64,000 bases of DNA from Flavobacterium sp. ov086 (lineage in GTDB: Bacteria; Bacteroidota; Bacteroidia; Flavobacteriales; Flavobacteriaceae): assembly GCF_900187965.1 (NCBI RefSeq), contig NZ_FZNL01000027.1, positions 1 to 64,000 of the forward strand, given 5' to 3'. Positions 8,705-16,097 of this stretch are shown piece by piece. Each line of letters begins with the position of its first letter. Positions within the stretch are counted from its first letter, which is position 1. The notes beneath the pieces were generated by a model. It was not told where the DNA came from. It was given only the letters and a program-made list of their open reading frames with translations, and searched no databases. The position numbers and the translations under genes are program-made.

Positions 8705-8724
8705 AGTTTTTAATAGGGTTTAAA

Positions 8725-9276
8725 TTAATTATATTTATTTAAATAATCTTGTAAGCCGCCTTTCATTCCAATACCAACTGCTTCAAATTTCCACTCATTA
8801 TTTCTTTTATAAATTCTTCCAAACTCTACTGCGGTTTCTATAGAAAAATCTTCATCAAGCTCATATTTAACTAATTCTGTATTGGTTTGATCCAGAATTC
8901 TGATATATGAATTTCTAATCTGTCCAAAGTTTTGTCTTTTTGTCTCGGCGTGGTGAATTGTTACAACAAATGAAATTTCGTGAACATCCGGAGATATTGT
9001 AGATAAATCGATTTGTATTTTTTCATCATCTCCATCTCCCGCTCCTGTTAAGTTATCTCCAGTATGAGTTACGGCTCCATCAGGAGATTTTAGATTGTTG
9101 TAATAAACGAAATGGTTGTCATTTGGAATTTTGCCATTTGCACCAACCAAAAAAACTGAAGCATCTAAGTCAAAATCTGAACCTGTATTACTTGAGTTAC
9201 TGTCCCAGCCAAGTCCTACAATAAATTTTGGTGCGTCAATACTTTGTCTTTGACCTTTTTCTAAGTTAATTGCCAT
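8725..9276 (-). CDS. terD: TerD family calcium-binding stress protein
   Basis: A 183-residue canonical TerD protein: GLGWD, FDLDASVFL, FVYYNNLKSPDGAV, HTGDNLTGAGDGDDE and the C-terminal EFGRIYKRNNEWKFEAVG. The GDGDDE acidic cluster is the calcium site of the family. TerD proteins are cytosolic and tied to tolerance of tellurite and other stresses, but the molecular action is unresolved. It is very similar to the paralogue at 11987-12541, including the ending GMKGGLQDYLNKYN versus GMKGGLEDYLNKYN, so the two come from a duplication. Confidence 0.95.
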   Translation of the reverse strand: MAINLEKGQRQSIDAPKFIVGLGWDSNSSNTGSDFDLDASVFLVGANGKIPNDNHFVYYNNLKSPDGAVTHTGDNLTGAGDGDDEKIQIDLSTISPDVHEISFVVTIHHAETKRQNFGQIRNSYIRILDQTNTELVKYELDEDFSIETAVEFGRIYKRNNEWKFEAVGIGMKGGLQDYLNKYN

Positions 9277-9288
9277 TTTATTTATTCT

Positions 9289-10257
9289 TTAATTAATATT
9301 AATATTCAACATTGTTTTTAAAATATTCGTTTGCTCGTCGACGTTTTGTAAATCTTCTAAAAAGTCGACAGACGATATTTTATTTAAATAATCTTTTAAA
9401 ACCTCTTGCACACTTTCCGGAAGAGTGGTTTTAATTGTACTTAATTCTAATTCCAGCAAAGTATTTTTATCTTTCAACTGCGCAATAATTTCTTCTTTGG
9501 CCGAATTATTTTTTGAAAGATTTACTACTTTTTCCATATCATTTTCGATGAGAGAAAAAGATTTTTCGTTTCCAACAAAAATAAATTTGTCGTTAGAATC
9601 TCTAAATTCATACACCTCAATAATCTCATTATTACAAACTAAGCCGCATAAAAATTTAATCTTAAAATTGAGTATATTAAGCCGGCCTAAGAGTTTCTTT
9701 TCAAACTTAACGTACTTGTTTTCATAATTTTTCTTATTGGCAGCAGTCAGTTTTTCATATTGGTCGATATTAATTTCTCTGTAATATTCTGATTTAATTC
9801 CATCAGAAAAAGACATTATATCATTCCAGTCAAAAAAACTATTACTATCTGTTGCAAAAATCTGATACAGCTGCTCAATTTTTTTAGACATTTTTTGGGC
9901 ATGCTCTTTTGTTTGATCAGAGAATTTTTCTTCTCCTATTTCAAAATTCATTTTCGAAATTATATCTCCGTTGATATATATTTCATCTGAAATGAGAGTA
10001 TACTGCTGTTCTTTAGATTTTTTTATCTTTTGAAACAAATCAATCAGACTATTTGTATACTGAATATGAAACAATTCCAGTTTATTAATGTCTAATGATT
10101 GGTTCTTTTGAAAAAGGGAATGGATTACTTTTGTCCTTACCAAAACGCCAACAAAATCCTTGTGGTTAAAAAAATTGGATAACAATTTTAAAACCACAAG
10201 CTTTCTGTTACTATCTTTTATTATCTGAACGTACCTTTCCTCTTCCTCTTGCTGCAT
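9289..10257 (-). CDS. Coiled-coil cytosolic protein of the Ter operon, function unknown
   Basis: A 322-residue protein without a signal peptide or membrane segment. It is highly charged and mostly helical. Long stretches with heptad character appear near 100-140 and 255-300 (EEIIAQLKDKNTLLELEL). I see no enzyme motif and do not recognise a family. It sits 22 bp after telA and 13 bp before a terD gene, in the heart of the operon. TelA is also a long helical protein, so a structural partner role for TelA is possible, but this is inference from position only. Confidence 0.7.
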   Translation of the reverse strand: MQQEEEERYVQIIKDSNRKLVVLKLLSNFFNHKDFVGVLVRTKVIHSLFQKNQSLDINKLELFHIQYTNSLIDLFQKIKKSKEQQYTLISDEIYINGDIISKMNFEIGEEKFSDQTKEHAQKMSKKIEQLYQIFATDSNSFFDWNDIMSFSDGIKSEYYREINIDQYEKLTAANKKNYENKYVKFEKKLLGRLNILNFKIKFLCGLVCNNEIIEVYEFRDSNDKFIFVGNEKSFSLIENDMEKVVNLSKNNSAKEEIIAQLKDKNTLLELELSTIKTTLPESVQEVLKDYLNKISSVDFLEDLQNVDEQTNILKTMLNININ

Positions 10258-10278
10258 TCCGTTAATACCTTATTCTTT

Positions 10279-11367
10279 TTAACTTATAACCCCTTTTTTC
10301 AATTCTAATTCAAGGCTTTGTAATCCTTCGTCAAGCTGTCTGCGGGTTGCTGTACCTTGTTCGTGAATTTGTTTTACTTCAGTTAAAGTATCTATTAATG
10401 ATTTAGTCGTCATTTTTAATGTCTCTAATGAAACGACTGTATTTTCATTTTCTTTGGCTACTTCAATACTATTTTGTTTTAGCATTTCTGCATTTTTCTG
10501 TAAAATGGTATTAGTAGTTTCAGACACTCTTCGCTGTACTTCAATATTTTGTTTTTGTCTTTGAAGTGCTACAGCAAGAGTAAGTTGGTTTTTCCAAACT
10601 GGCATTGTTGTAGTCAGGATAGACTGTGCTTTTTCGGCAATTGATGTGTTGTTGTTTTGAACCACACGTATTTGCGCTAAAGATTGCAACATAATGAAAC
10701 GAACAATTTTCATATCGGCCAAACGTTTGTCAAGACGATTGATAAAATTTCTTTTATCTGAAATTTGATAATCCTGATGTTGAGCTGGATTTCCTTCCAT
10801 TACAGCAAGTTCTTCGTTTAATTCTTTAAAACGAATCTGACCTGCAATGATATGTTTTTCCATTTCTTTTATAAGGCCAACATTTCCGTCAAACATGGTT
10901 TGAAGTGCACTGTTGTCTTTTACAGAATTGATCATTCCGGCTTTTACCTTATTACTGATTTTGTCAATATTAACGGTAATCTTATCATATTGCTGGAATA
11001 ATTTTTTTACATCTATTACTAATTTATTCAGTAACGGAATTTTAGAAAGAAATCTTTTAAACGGTCCCTGATCAAGCTGATCTACATCAACATAATTTAA
11101 TTCTGTCAATAAATCATTGATCAAAGTTCCTACTTCCCCAGAGTTATATGTTCTAACATTTGTTAAGAAAGTATCACTTTGTTTAGCTATCGAATTTTGA
11201 ATTTCGGCTCCATAGTTTAAAATCGAATTCGCATCATTTTCGTTTAACTGGTTCGAAATTGATTTGAAATTATTTACTTCAGCTTCTGAGATTGAAGTTA
11301 AATTCACATTACCATCTTTGTCAATCAAAGCGGTATTTTCCTGAGTAATTAATTGATTTTCTTCCAT
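10279..11367 (-). CDS. telA: TelA/KlaA toxic anion resistance family protein
   Basis: A 362-residue all-helical protein that matches the TelA family in length and pattern. Recognisable blocks are LSKIPLLNKLVI (about 107-118), KVKAGMINSVKDN, and the helix RLADMKIVRFIMLQSLAQIRVVQ, where the family carries conserved Q/R residues, followed by MPVWKNQLTLA. TelA proteins accompany TerD in tellurite and cell-envelope stress loci and are cytosolic or membrane-associated. Their biochemical function is not settled. The gene lies 7 bp after a long TerD gene, between two TerD pairs. Confidence 0.92.
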   Translation of the reverse strand: MEENQLITQENTALIDKDGNVNLTSISEAEVNNFKSISNQLNENDANSILNYGAEIQNSIAKQSDTFLTNVRTYNSGEVGTLINDLLTELNYVDVDQLDQGPFKRFLSKIPLLNKLVIDVKKLFQQYDKITVNIDKISNKVKAGMINSVKDNSALQTMFDGNVGLIKEMEKHIIAGQIRFKELNEELAVMEGNPAQHQDYQISDKRNFINRLDKRLADMKIVRFIMLQSLAQIRVVQNNNTSIAEKAQSILTTTMPVWKNQLTLAVALQRQKQNIEVQRRVSETTNTILQKNAEMLKQNSIEVAKENENTVVSLETLKMTTKSLIDTLTEVKQIHEQGTATRRQLDEGLQSLELELKKGVIS

Positions 11368-11373
11368 TTTAAA

Positions 11374-11982
11374 TTATAGGTGATTTTGTTGAATTGTAAC
11401 GATAGTCTGTTCTAACTTTTTATCACTGGTTGGAACTCCAACTGCACTAAATTTCCATTCTTCATTTCTTTTATAAAATACACCTAAAACCATAGAAACG
11501 TTTCCGGCAAAAGTCGCATCGTTTGCCACATCAAAACGTGCAAATTCCTGGCTTACTTTTGTAGGTGTTCCTTCGTAGATACGGATAGAAGCAAAAGGTA
11601 TATCTTTAAAATCCTGCCCTCTAAAACTATTGATAAAAAATGCAACATGGTTTGCTGCTGGTGATAATTGCGAAAAATCTAAAGTAATTACTTCGTTATC
11701 TAAACCGTCGTCTCCATTTAAATCTCCAGTTAAATCATCTCCGCTGTGTTTAATAGCACGATCGTTTGAAATTAATTTTCTGAAATTTACAGAATCGATA
11801 TGATTTTTTTTGTCGTCATAAACGGCACAACTTGCATCTAAATCTACCGCTTCTTTTTTAGTTCCAAAAAAACCTTTTTTCTCAATTGCGCCCCAATTTA
11901 CACCAACACAAATGTTTTGTAATTTAGAACCATTACTTTTTTCAAGATTTATACGTTGTCCTTTTTCTAAGTTAATTGCCAT
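11374..11982 (-). CDS. TerD family protein (long, TerX-like type)
   Basis: A 202-residue TerD-fold protein: ICVGVNWGAIEKKG, DLDASCAVYD, HSGDDLTGDLNGDDGLDNEVI and FYKRNEEWKFSAVGV. The acidic cluster forms the family's calcium site. It is close to the 219-residue protein at 8045-8704 but lacks most of that protein's insertion. It starts 4 bp after the shorter TerD gene at 11987, with which it forms a pair upstream of telA. Confidence 0.92.
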   Translation of the reverse strand: MAINLEKGQRINLEKSNGSKLQNICVGVNWGAIEKKGFFGTKKEAVDLDASCAVYDDKKNHIDSVNFRKLISNDRAIKHSGDDLTGDLNGDDGLDNEVITLDFSQLSPAANHVAFFINSFRGQDFKDIPFASIRIYEGTPTKVSQEFARFDVANDATFAGNVSMVLGVFYKRNEEWKFSAVGVPTSDKKLEQTIVTIQQNHL

Positions 11983-11986
11983 GTTT

Positions 11987-12541
11987 TTAGTTATATTTAT
12001 TTAAATAATCTTCTAATCCGCCTTTCATTCCAACACCCATTGCTTCAAATTTCCATTGCCCGTCTTTATTGTAAATTCTTCCAAATTCAACAGCAGTTTC
12101 TATAGAGAAGTCTTCTTCTAATTCATATTTTACTATTTCGGCATTATTGCTTTCGTCTACAATTCGAATAAACGAGTTTCTAACTTGTCCAAAATTTTGT
12201 TTTCTACTTACAGCATCATGAATCGTTACAACAATACAAATTTCTTTTACAGCCGGGTTTATTTTGGTAAGGTCGATTTTTACCTGTTCATCATCTCCGT
12301 CACCATCTCCAGTTAAATTATCCCCTGTATGAATAACCGCCTCATCCGGAGATTTAAGGTTATTGTAAAAAATAAAATGAGAATCAGATAAAATTTTTCT
12401 GTTATCACCTAATATAAAAACAGATGCATCAAGGTCAAAACTTGATCCTGTGGTGCTATTATTTGTATCCCATCCTAAACCAATTGTAAATTTTGGAGCG
12501 TTTATATTTTCGCGCTGTCCTTTTTGTAAGTTGATAGCCAT
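11987..12541 (-). CDS. terD: TerD family calcium-binding stress protein
   Basis: A 184-residue canonical TerD: GLGWDTNNS, FDLDASVFIL, FIFYNNLKSPDEAV, HTGDNLTGDGDGDDEQV and EFGRIYNKDGQWKFEAMG. All acidic calcium ligands of the family appear present. It begins 4 bp after the phosphoribosyltransferase gene, so it is co-transcribed with it. It is a near duplicate of the protein at 8725-9276. Confidence 0.95.
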   Translation of the reverse strand: MAINLQKGQRENINAPKFTIGLGWDTNNSTTGSSFDLDASVFILGDNRKILSDSHFIFYNNLKSPDEAVIHTGDNLTGDGDGDDEQVKIDLTKINPAVKEICIVVTIHDAVSRKQNFGQVRNSFIRIVDESNNAEIVKYELEEDFSIETAVEFGRIYNKDGQWKFEAMGVGMKGGLEDYLNKYN

Positions 12542-12545
12542 AGTT

Positions 12546-13352
12546 TTACTCTATTTTTATTACATTAATGTTTGTTTTATATTCTAAAATCTGGTGGTAA
12601 TTATTACTTATCGCCAAATGAAATAATTCATCACTTTTTTTGGAAGAAATGCTATTTATTAAAAACCCAAACTCATCTTCGTTTAAACTTAAAATGAATT
12701 TTACTATTCTGGTATTATATTGAAAATGTTCACTATTAATAACCGAAATGATATCTTCAACATTTTTAATATCAAAATAATTATAGTGATTTTCAATTTT
12801 TGGATGAATATCTTTATTTGCCAGTTCTGCGAAATAAATAAAAATGAAATCTCCGTTTACCTCATACTGGTTCAATATTTTGTTTACGGTATGTTCGTGA
12901 CTTCCGGTTATTTTAATATCATCTACAAAAATGCAGAGCTTATTATTAATGAAATTTCGATCAATATAATAGGTGTCATTAGATATTAAATTTACCCTTT
13001 CGTTAAAGTCTAAATTTCCATAATCTGTAACGTAAGTTTGATTTCTATAAATTTTTGATTCTATACTAGCTTTCTTACCATTTCTAAATAAAAAGCTGTT
13101 TAATTCTTTTTTGAAGTAGTAACACAAAAAGTTTGAAGCTGTTGGTATTGACAAATATGGACTTGGCAAAATAACAATTTCCTCACCTGAAAGAAGTAAT
13201 TCTCTAAACTGATCTACAAATCCGGCAAACAAATCTTTGGCAAATTTTTCTGCATAGAATTTGTCACCAAATTTAAATCGGCTGTATTCCTTTTCTTTAA
13301 ATGGACAATTATCTTTATCGATAATTTTGTGTAGGCTGTAACTTTTATTCAC
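12546..13352 (-). CDS. Ter-associated phosphoribosyltransferase-fold protein
   Basis: A 268-residue cytosolic protein. The PRPP-binding loop is readable as IFVDDIKITGSHEH (141-154): two adjacent Asp after hydrophobics, then a Thr-Gly-Ser turn, as in type I phosphoribosyltransferases. An upstream ILPSPYLSIPTAS strand-loop (61-73) may be the pyrophosphate loop. The C-terminal ~80 residues are unassigned. Ter clusters in other bacteria carry a biosynthetic module with such enzymes that is proposed to make a nucleoside-like metabolite. Here only this enzyme and the HAD protein 2 bp upstream are present. The substrate is unknown. Confidence 0.8.
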   Translation of the reverse strand: MNKSYSLHKIIDKDNCPFKEKEYSRFKFGDKFYAEKFAKDLFAGFVDQFRELLLSGEEIVILPSPYLSIPTASNFLCYYFKKELNSFLFRNGKKASIESKIYRNQTYVTDYGNLDFNERVNLISNDTYYIDRNFINNKLCIFVDDIKITGSHEHTVNKILNQYEVNGDFIFIYFAELANKDIHPKIENHYNYFDIKNVEDIISVINSEHFQYNTRIVKFILSLNEDEFGFLINSISSKKSDELFHLAISNNYHQILEYKTNINVIKIE

Positions 13353-13354
13353 TT

Positions 13355-14020
13355 TTAAATTTTTAATAAATGCGCTTCAAATCCAAAATTGATTGCGCCA
13401 TTATAATCTGCAATACTATTATCTCCAATATGCAGTACTTCGCTTTTTTCTATTTTTTTTGATTCTTTTACCTGATCAAAAACCAACTGAAAAATTTCTT
13501 TGTTTGGTTTTGAAAATCCTACTTCATCGGAATAAATCTGAAAAGAAATAAAATCAGCCAATTCATAATACGAGATCAGCTTTCTTAAACTCTTTCCTTT
13601 TATGAATCCAGTATTACTCAATATGTTAATTGATTTTCCTTCGGCTACTATTTCTTCAAACTGAAGTTTAATATCCGGAAAAATCAATTCTGGTTTATTA
13701 TTAAAAAACAAAGCTTCTGTTTCATCATAAAATGCTGCTAATCGTTCTAAACCATTTGAAGCTAAATCTACCTCGAGTGCACCTAAAATTAGATAATAAA
13801 TCTCGTATGTACTTAAATTTAACCCTGTTTTTTCGTTAATATTATTGCATAAAACATCATAATATCTTACTACCTCAGATACTTTTTCGATAGATGCATT
13901 TATTTCAAAAAAGTCTTTAAATAATAAATTTCTCTTCCTTTTAAATTCAGGGTTAGATCTTATTAATGTTAACCATAAATCAAAAGAAAAATGGTCGTAA
14001 TTTTTATAATTTAGTTTCAA
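13355..14020 (-). CDS. HAD-superfamily hydrolase, Ter-associated
   Basis: A 221-residue protein. HAD motif I is DLWLT (14-18): the nucleophile Asp14 is kept but the usual second Asp is Trp. Motif II is ILSNTG, motif III the Lys of SKPNKEIF, and motif IV GDNSIADYNGA. A helical cap (about 25-110) makes it HAD-IA-like. The missing general acid/base Asp argues for either a phosphatase using another acid or a non-phosphatase reaction. Translation appears to start at a TTG (14018-14020), as no ATG precedes motif I. It is paired with the phosphoribosyltransferase gene (2-bp gap), suggesting consecutive steps in making or breaking a phosphoribosyl metabolite. Confidence 0.85.
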   Translation of the reverse strand: MKLNYKNYDHFSFDLWLTLIRSNPEFKRKRNLLFKDFFEINASIEKVSEVVRYYDVLCNNINEKTGLNLSTYEIYYLILGALEVDLASNGLERLAAFYDETEALFFNNKPELIFPDIKLQFEEIVAEGKSINILSNTGFIKGKSLRKLISYYELADFISFQIYSDEVGFSKPNKEIFQLVFDQVKESKKIEKSEVLHIGDNSIADYNGAINFGFEAHLLKI

Positions 14021-14089
14021 AATATACTTTTAAATCATGAAATATAATAGCTTAAAATGTGTGCACTATATACTTCGTTGTTAACTGAT

Positions 14090-14665
14090 CTATTTTATTA
14101 TCTCTCCCGAATAATATTTTTCAAGGAAAAAGCCTAGATCTGCTTTATATCCAATTCCGGAAGCTTCAAATCTCCATTGATCGTTTCGTTTATACAGTCT
14201 TCCAAATTCAACTCCAGTCTCAACTGAAAAATCTTCATCTAATTCATATTTAGCAATTTCCTGCCCATTTGCATCATCCACAATTCTTATATAAGAGTTT
14301 CTTACCTGTCCAAAATTTTGTCTTCTTCTTTCAAAATCTTCAATGGTAACTACAAAAAGGATTTCTTGCACATTTGTGTCGATTTTACTTAAATCAACTT
14401 TAATAGCCTCATCATCATCACCATCACTATTACCACCTGTAGGATCATCTCCTGTATGCTCTAACGCCCCATCAGGAGAGGTTAGATTATTATAAAATAT
14501 AAAGTATTTTTCGCCTAAAAGTTTACGATCAGAGTTAATCATTATAGCAGAAGCATCTAAATCAAATTCATGCCCTGTACCTTCATTAGGATCCCACCCT
14601 AATCCTACAGAAATTCTAGACAAACCAATATCAATCTTTTGTCCTTTTTGTAAATTTATTGCCAT
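14090..14665 (-). CDS. terD: TerD family calcium-binding stress protein (first gene of the operon)
   Basis: A 191-residue TerD protein: VGLGWDPNEG, FDLDASAIMI, FIFYNNLTSPDGALEH and TGDDPTGGNSDGDDDE, an acidic cluster one or two residues longer than in the paralogues. It ends with a distinct tail, FFLEKYYSGEIIK. It is the promoter-proximal gene, separated by 69 bp from the HAD gene, so it may be expressed most. The fold and calcium site are family knowledge. The distinct tail and greater divergence suggest it is not part of the recent pair duplication. Confidence 0.94.
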   Translation of the reverse strand: MAINLQKGQKIDIGLSRISVGLGWDPNEGTGHEFDLDASAIMINSDRKLLGEKYFIFYNNLTSPDGALEHTGDDPTGGNSDGDDDEAIKVDLSKIDTNVQEILFVVTIEDFERRRQNFGQVRNSYIRIVDDANGQEIAKYELDEDFSVETGVEFGRLYKRNDQWRFEASGIGYKADLGFFLEKYYSGEIIK

Positions 14666-14681
14666 TATACTATTCTTATTT

Positions 14682-14720
14682 AAATTTTAAACATACAATG
14701 ATACAAAAAGCAAATTGAGT
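14682..14720 (-). promoter_or_regulatory. Candidate promoter of the Ter operon
   Basis: On the minus strand, TTTG is followed after 15 bp by TATGTTTA, one mismatch from the Bacteroidota -7 box TAnnTTTG, about 25 bases before the terD start. The spacer is shorter than usual (about 17-23), so this is tentative. Confidence 0.35.
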
Positions 14721-14760
14721 AAAAATGTGGGTTCCCGTAAAAGCCCAAAAATTTATCAAC

Positions 14761-14790
14761 AAATTCAATAAAATTCAATAAAATTCAATA
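14761..14790. repeat. Three perfect tandem copies of a 10-bp unit (AAATTCAATA)
   Basis: Units at 14761-14770, 14771-14780 and 14781-14790, followed by a partial copy. The period equals one helical turn, so the A-tracts are in phase and would bend DNA or present a repeated protein site. The repeat lies about 100 bp upstream of the first terD gene. Confidence 0.7.
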
Positions 14791-14856
14791 AAATTTGATC
14801 AAAAATCATCAAAGCGATAAAAACTCAAATAGATCTTTTGAATAAATGATACAATA

Positions 14857-14890
14857 AAAAAGAAGAATATTTACTTACAATCTTCTTTTT
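14857..14890. terminator. Hairpin terminator in the ter/atp intergenic region
   Basis: A perfect 10-bp stem (AAAAAGAAGA / TCTTCTTTTT) with a 14-base loop. It may back up the atp terminator at 15092. The surrounding 14891-15091 shows no gene. Confidence 0.45.
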
Positions 14891-15091
14891 GAGCACTGCT
14901 TATATCAATCTTTAAAATCTAACTATTTCTATTCATTAAAGAAAGAAGAAATACTCTTTACCATCGCAATAAATAATAAAAATAACTACTCTAATATTAT
15001 TAAAAAGACGATCAAAACGAAATGGTCTTTTAACAGTAAATGGTCCAAAATTTCAAAATAAAAGGATGTAATTTGATAAATAACAGAAACA

Positions 15092-15125
15092 AAAAAGAGC
15101 TAACAAATTAATGTTAGCTCTTTTT
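15092..15125 (-). terminator. Terminator of the ATP synthase operon
   Basis: A stem GAGCTAACA / TGTTAGCTC with a 6-base loop, flanked by matching A and T runs, 20 bases past the atpG stop. It could work in both directions. Confidence 0.8.
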
Positions 15126-15145
15126 AAGTTTTATAGAAAATTATC

Positions 15146-16006
15146 TTATCCTTTCAAAGCTTCTGCTCCACCAACGATCTCAAGGATTTCGTTTGTAATA
15201 GCTGCCTGACGGGCTTTATTATAAGTCAATTTCAATTGGTTTCTCAAGTCAGTTGCGTTGTCAGTTGCTTTGTGCATTGCTGTCATACGCGCTCCATGTT
15301 CTGAAGCAAATGAATCACGAATACCTTTGTATAATTGAGTTTTTAATGATTTTGGAATCAAAGTCAACACAATTTCTTCTTTTGACGGTTCGAAAATATA
15401 ATCTCCAGCAGAAACTGGTGCATCAGATTTAATTGGTGCTAACGGTAAAAATTGCTCTGTTTGAACGATTTGTGTAGCAGCATTTTTAAACTGATTGTAG
15501 ATCAATTCGATTCTGTCATATTCTCCTGATAAAAATTTCTCAGTCAAATTATCAGCAATTCCGGCAACATTATCAAAAGTCAAATGATCGAAAATTGCAT
15601 TATGGTGACCGTGTACTGTAAAAGATTTACTTAGTACATCATTTCCTTTTTTACCAATAGGAAAAATATCAACTTGTTTTCCTGCATAAAAAGCAGCACG
15701 GTTTTTAGCTTCTTTAATAACATTTGAATTGAATGCTCCACATAAACCTCTGTTTGAAGTTATAGCAACAAGCAATACTTTTTTTACTTCACGTTGTGTT
15801 GTATAATCTCCTCCAACTTCACCATCAAGTGTAGCAGATAGATTTTGCAACAATTCCGTTAATTTCTCGGCATAAGGGCGCATCGCAGTGATTGCATCTT
15901 GTGCTTTCTTAAGCTTTGCTGCAGAAACCATTTTCATAGCCGATGTAATTTGCATCGTCGATGAAACGGAAGTAATTCTATTACGGATTTCCTTTAAATT
16001 TGCCAT
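15146..16006 (-). CDS. atpG: ATP synthase F1 subunit gamma
   Basis: A 286-residue protein, normal for the family. It starts with MANLKEIRNRITSV and SAMKMVSAAKLKKAQ, the long N-terminal helix of the rotor shaft. It ends with NKARQAAITNEILEIVGGAEAL, the matching C-terminal helix. It is the central stalk of the F1 motor at the inner membrane. It is the last gene of the operon. No atpD (beta) or atpC (epsilon) follows; in flavobacteria these lie elsewhere. Confidence 0.98.
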   Translation of the reverse strand: MANLKEIRNRITSVSSTMQITSAMKMVSAAKLKKAQDAITAMRPYAEKLTELLQNLSATLDGEVGGDYTTQREVKKVLLVAITSNRGLCGAFNSNVIKEAKNRAAFYAGKQVDIFPIGKKGNDVLSKSFTVHGHHNAIFDHLTFDNVAGIADNLTEKFLSGEYDRIELIYNQFKNAATQIVQTEQFLPLAPIKSDAPVSAGDYIFEPSKEEIVLTLIPKSLKTQLYKGIRDSFASEHGARMTAMHKATDNATDLRNQLKLTYNKARQAAITNEILEIVGGAEALKG

Positions 16007-16035
16007 TTGTCGATTAAAAAATGTGACAATTTGAA

Positions 16036-16083
16036 AATTAGATAATTAGAAAGTCTCCTGAGATATTTTCTAATTATCTAATT
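16036..16083. repeat. 17-bp inverted repeat between atpA and atpG
   Basis: Arms 16036-16052 and 16067-16083 (AATTAGATAATTAGAAA and its complement) form a stem with a 14-base loop in the only sizeable gap of the F1 genes. Without a T tract it is more likely an mRNA stability or processing element, or a dispersed repeat. The same CTAATTATCTAATT motif recurs near 24834. Confidence 0.6.
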
Positions 16084-16097
16084 AACGAATCATCTAA

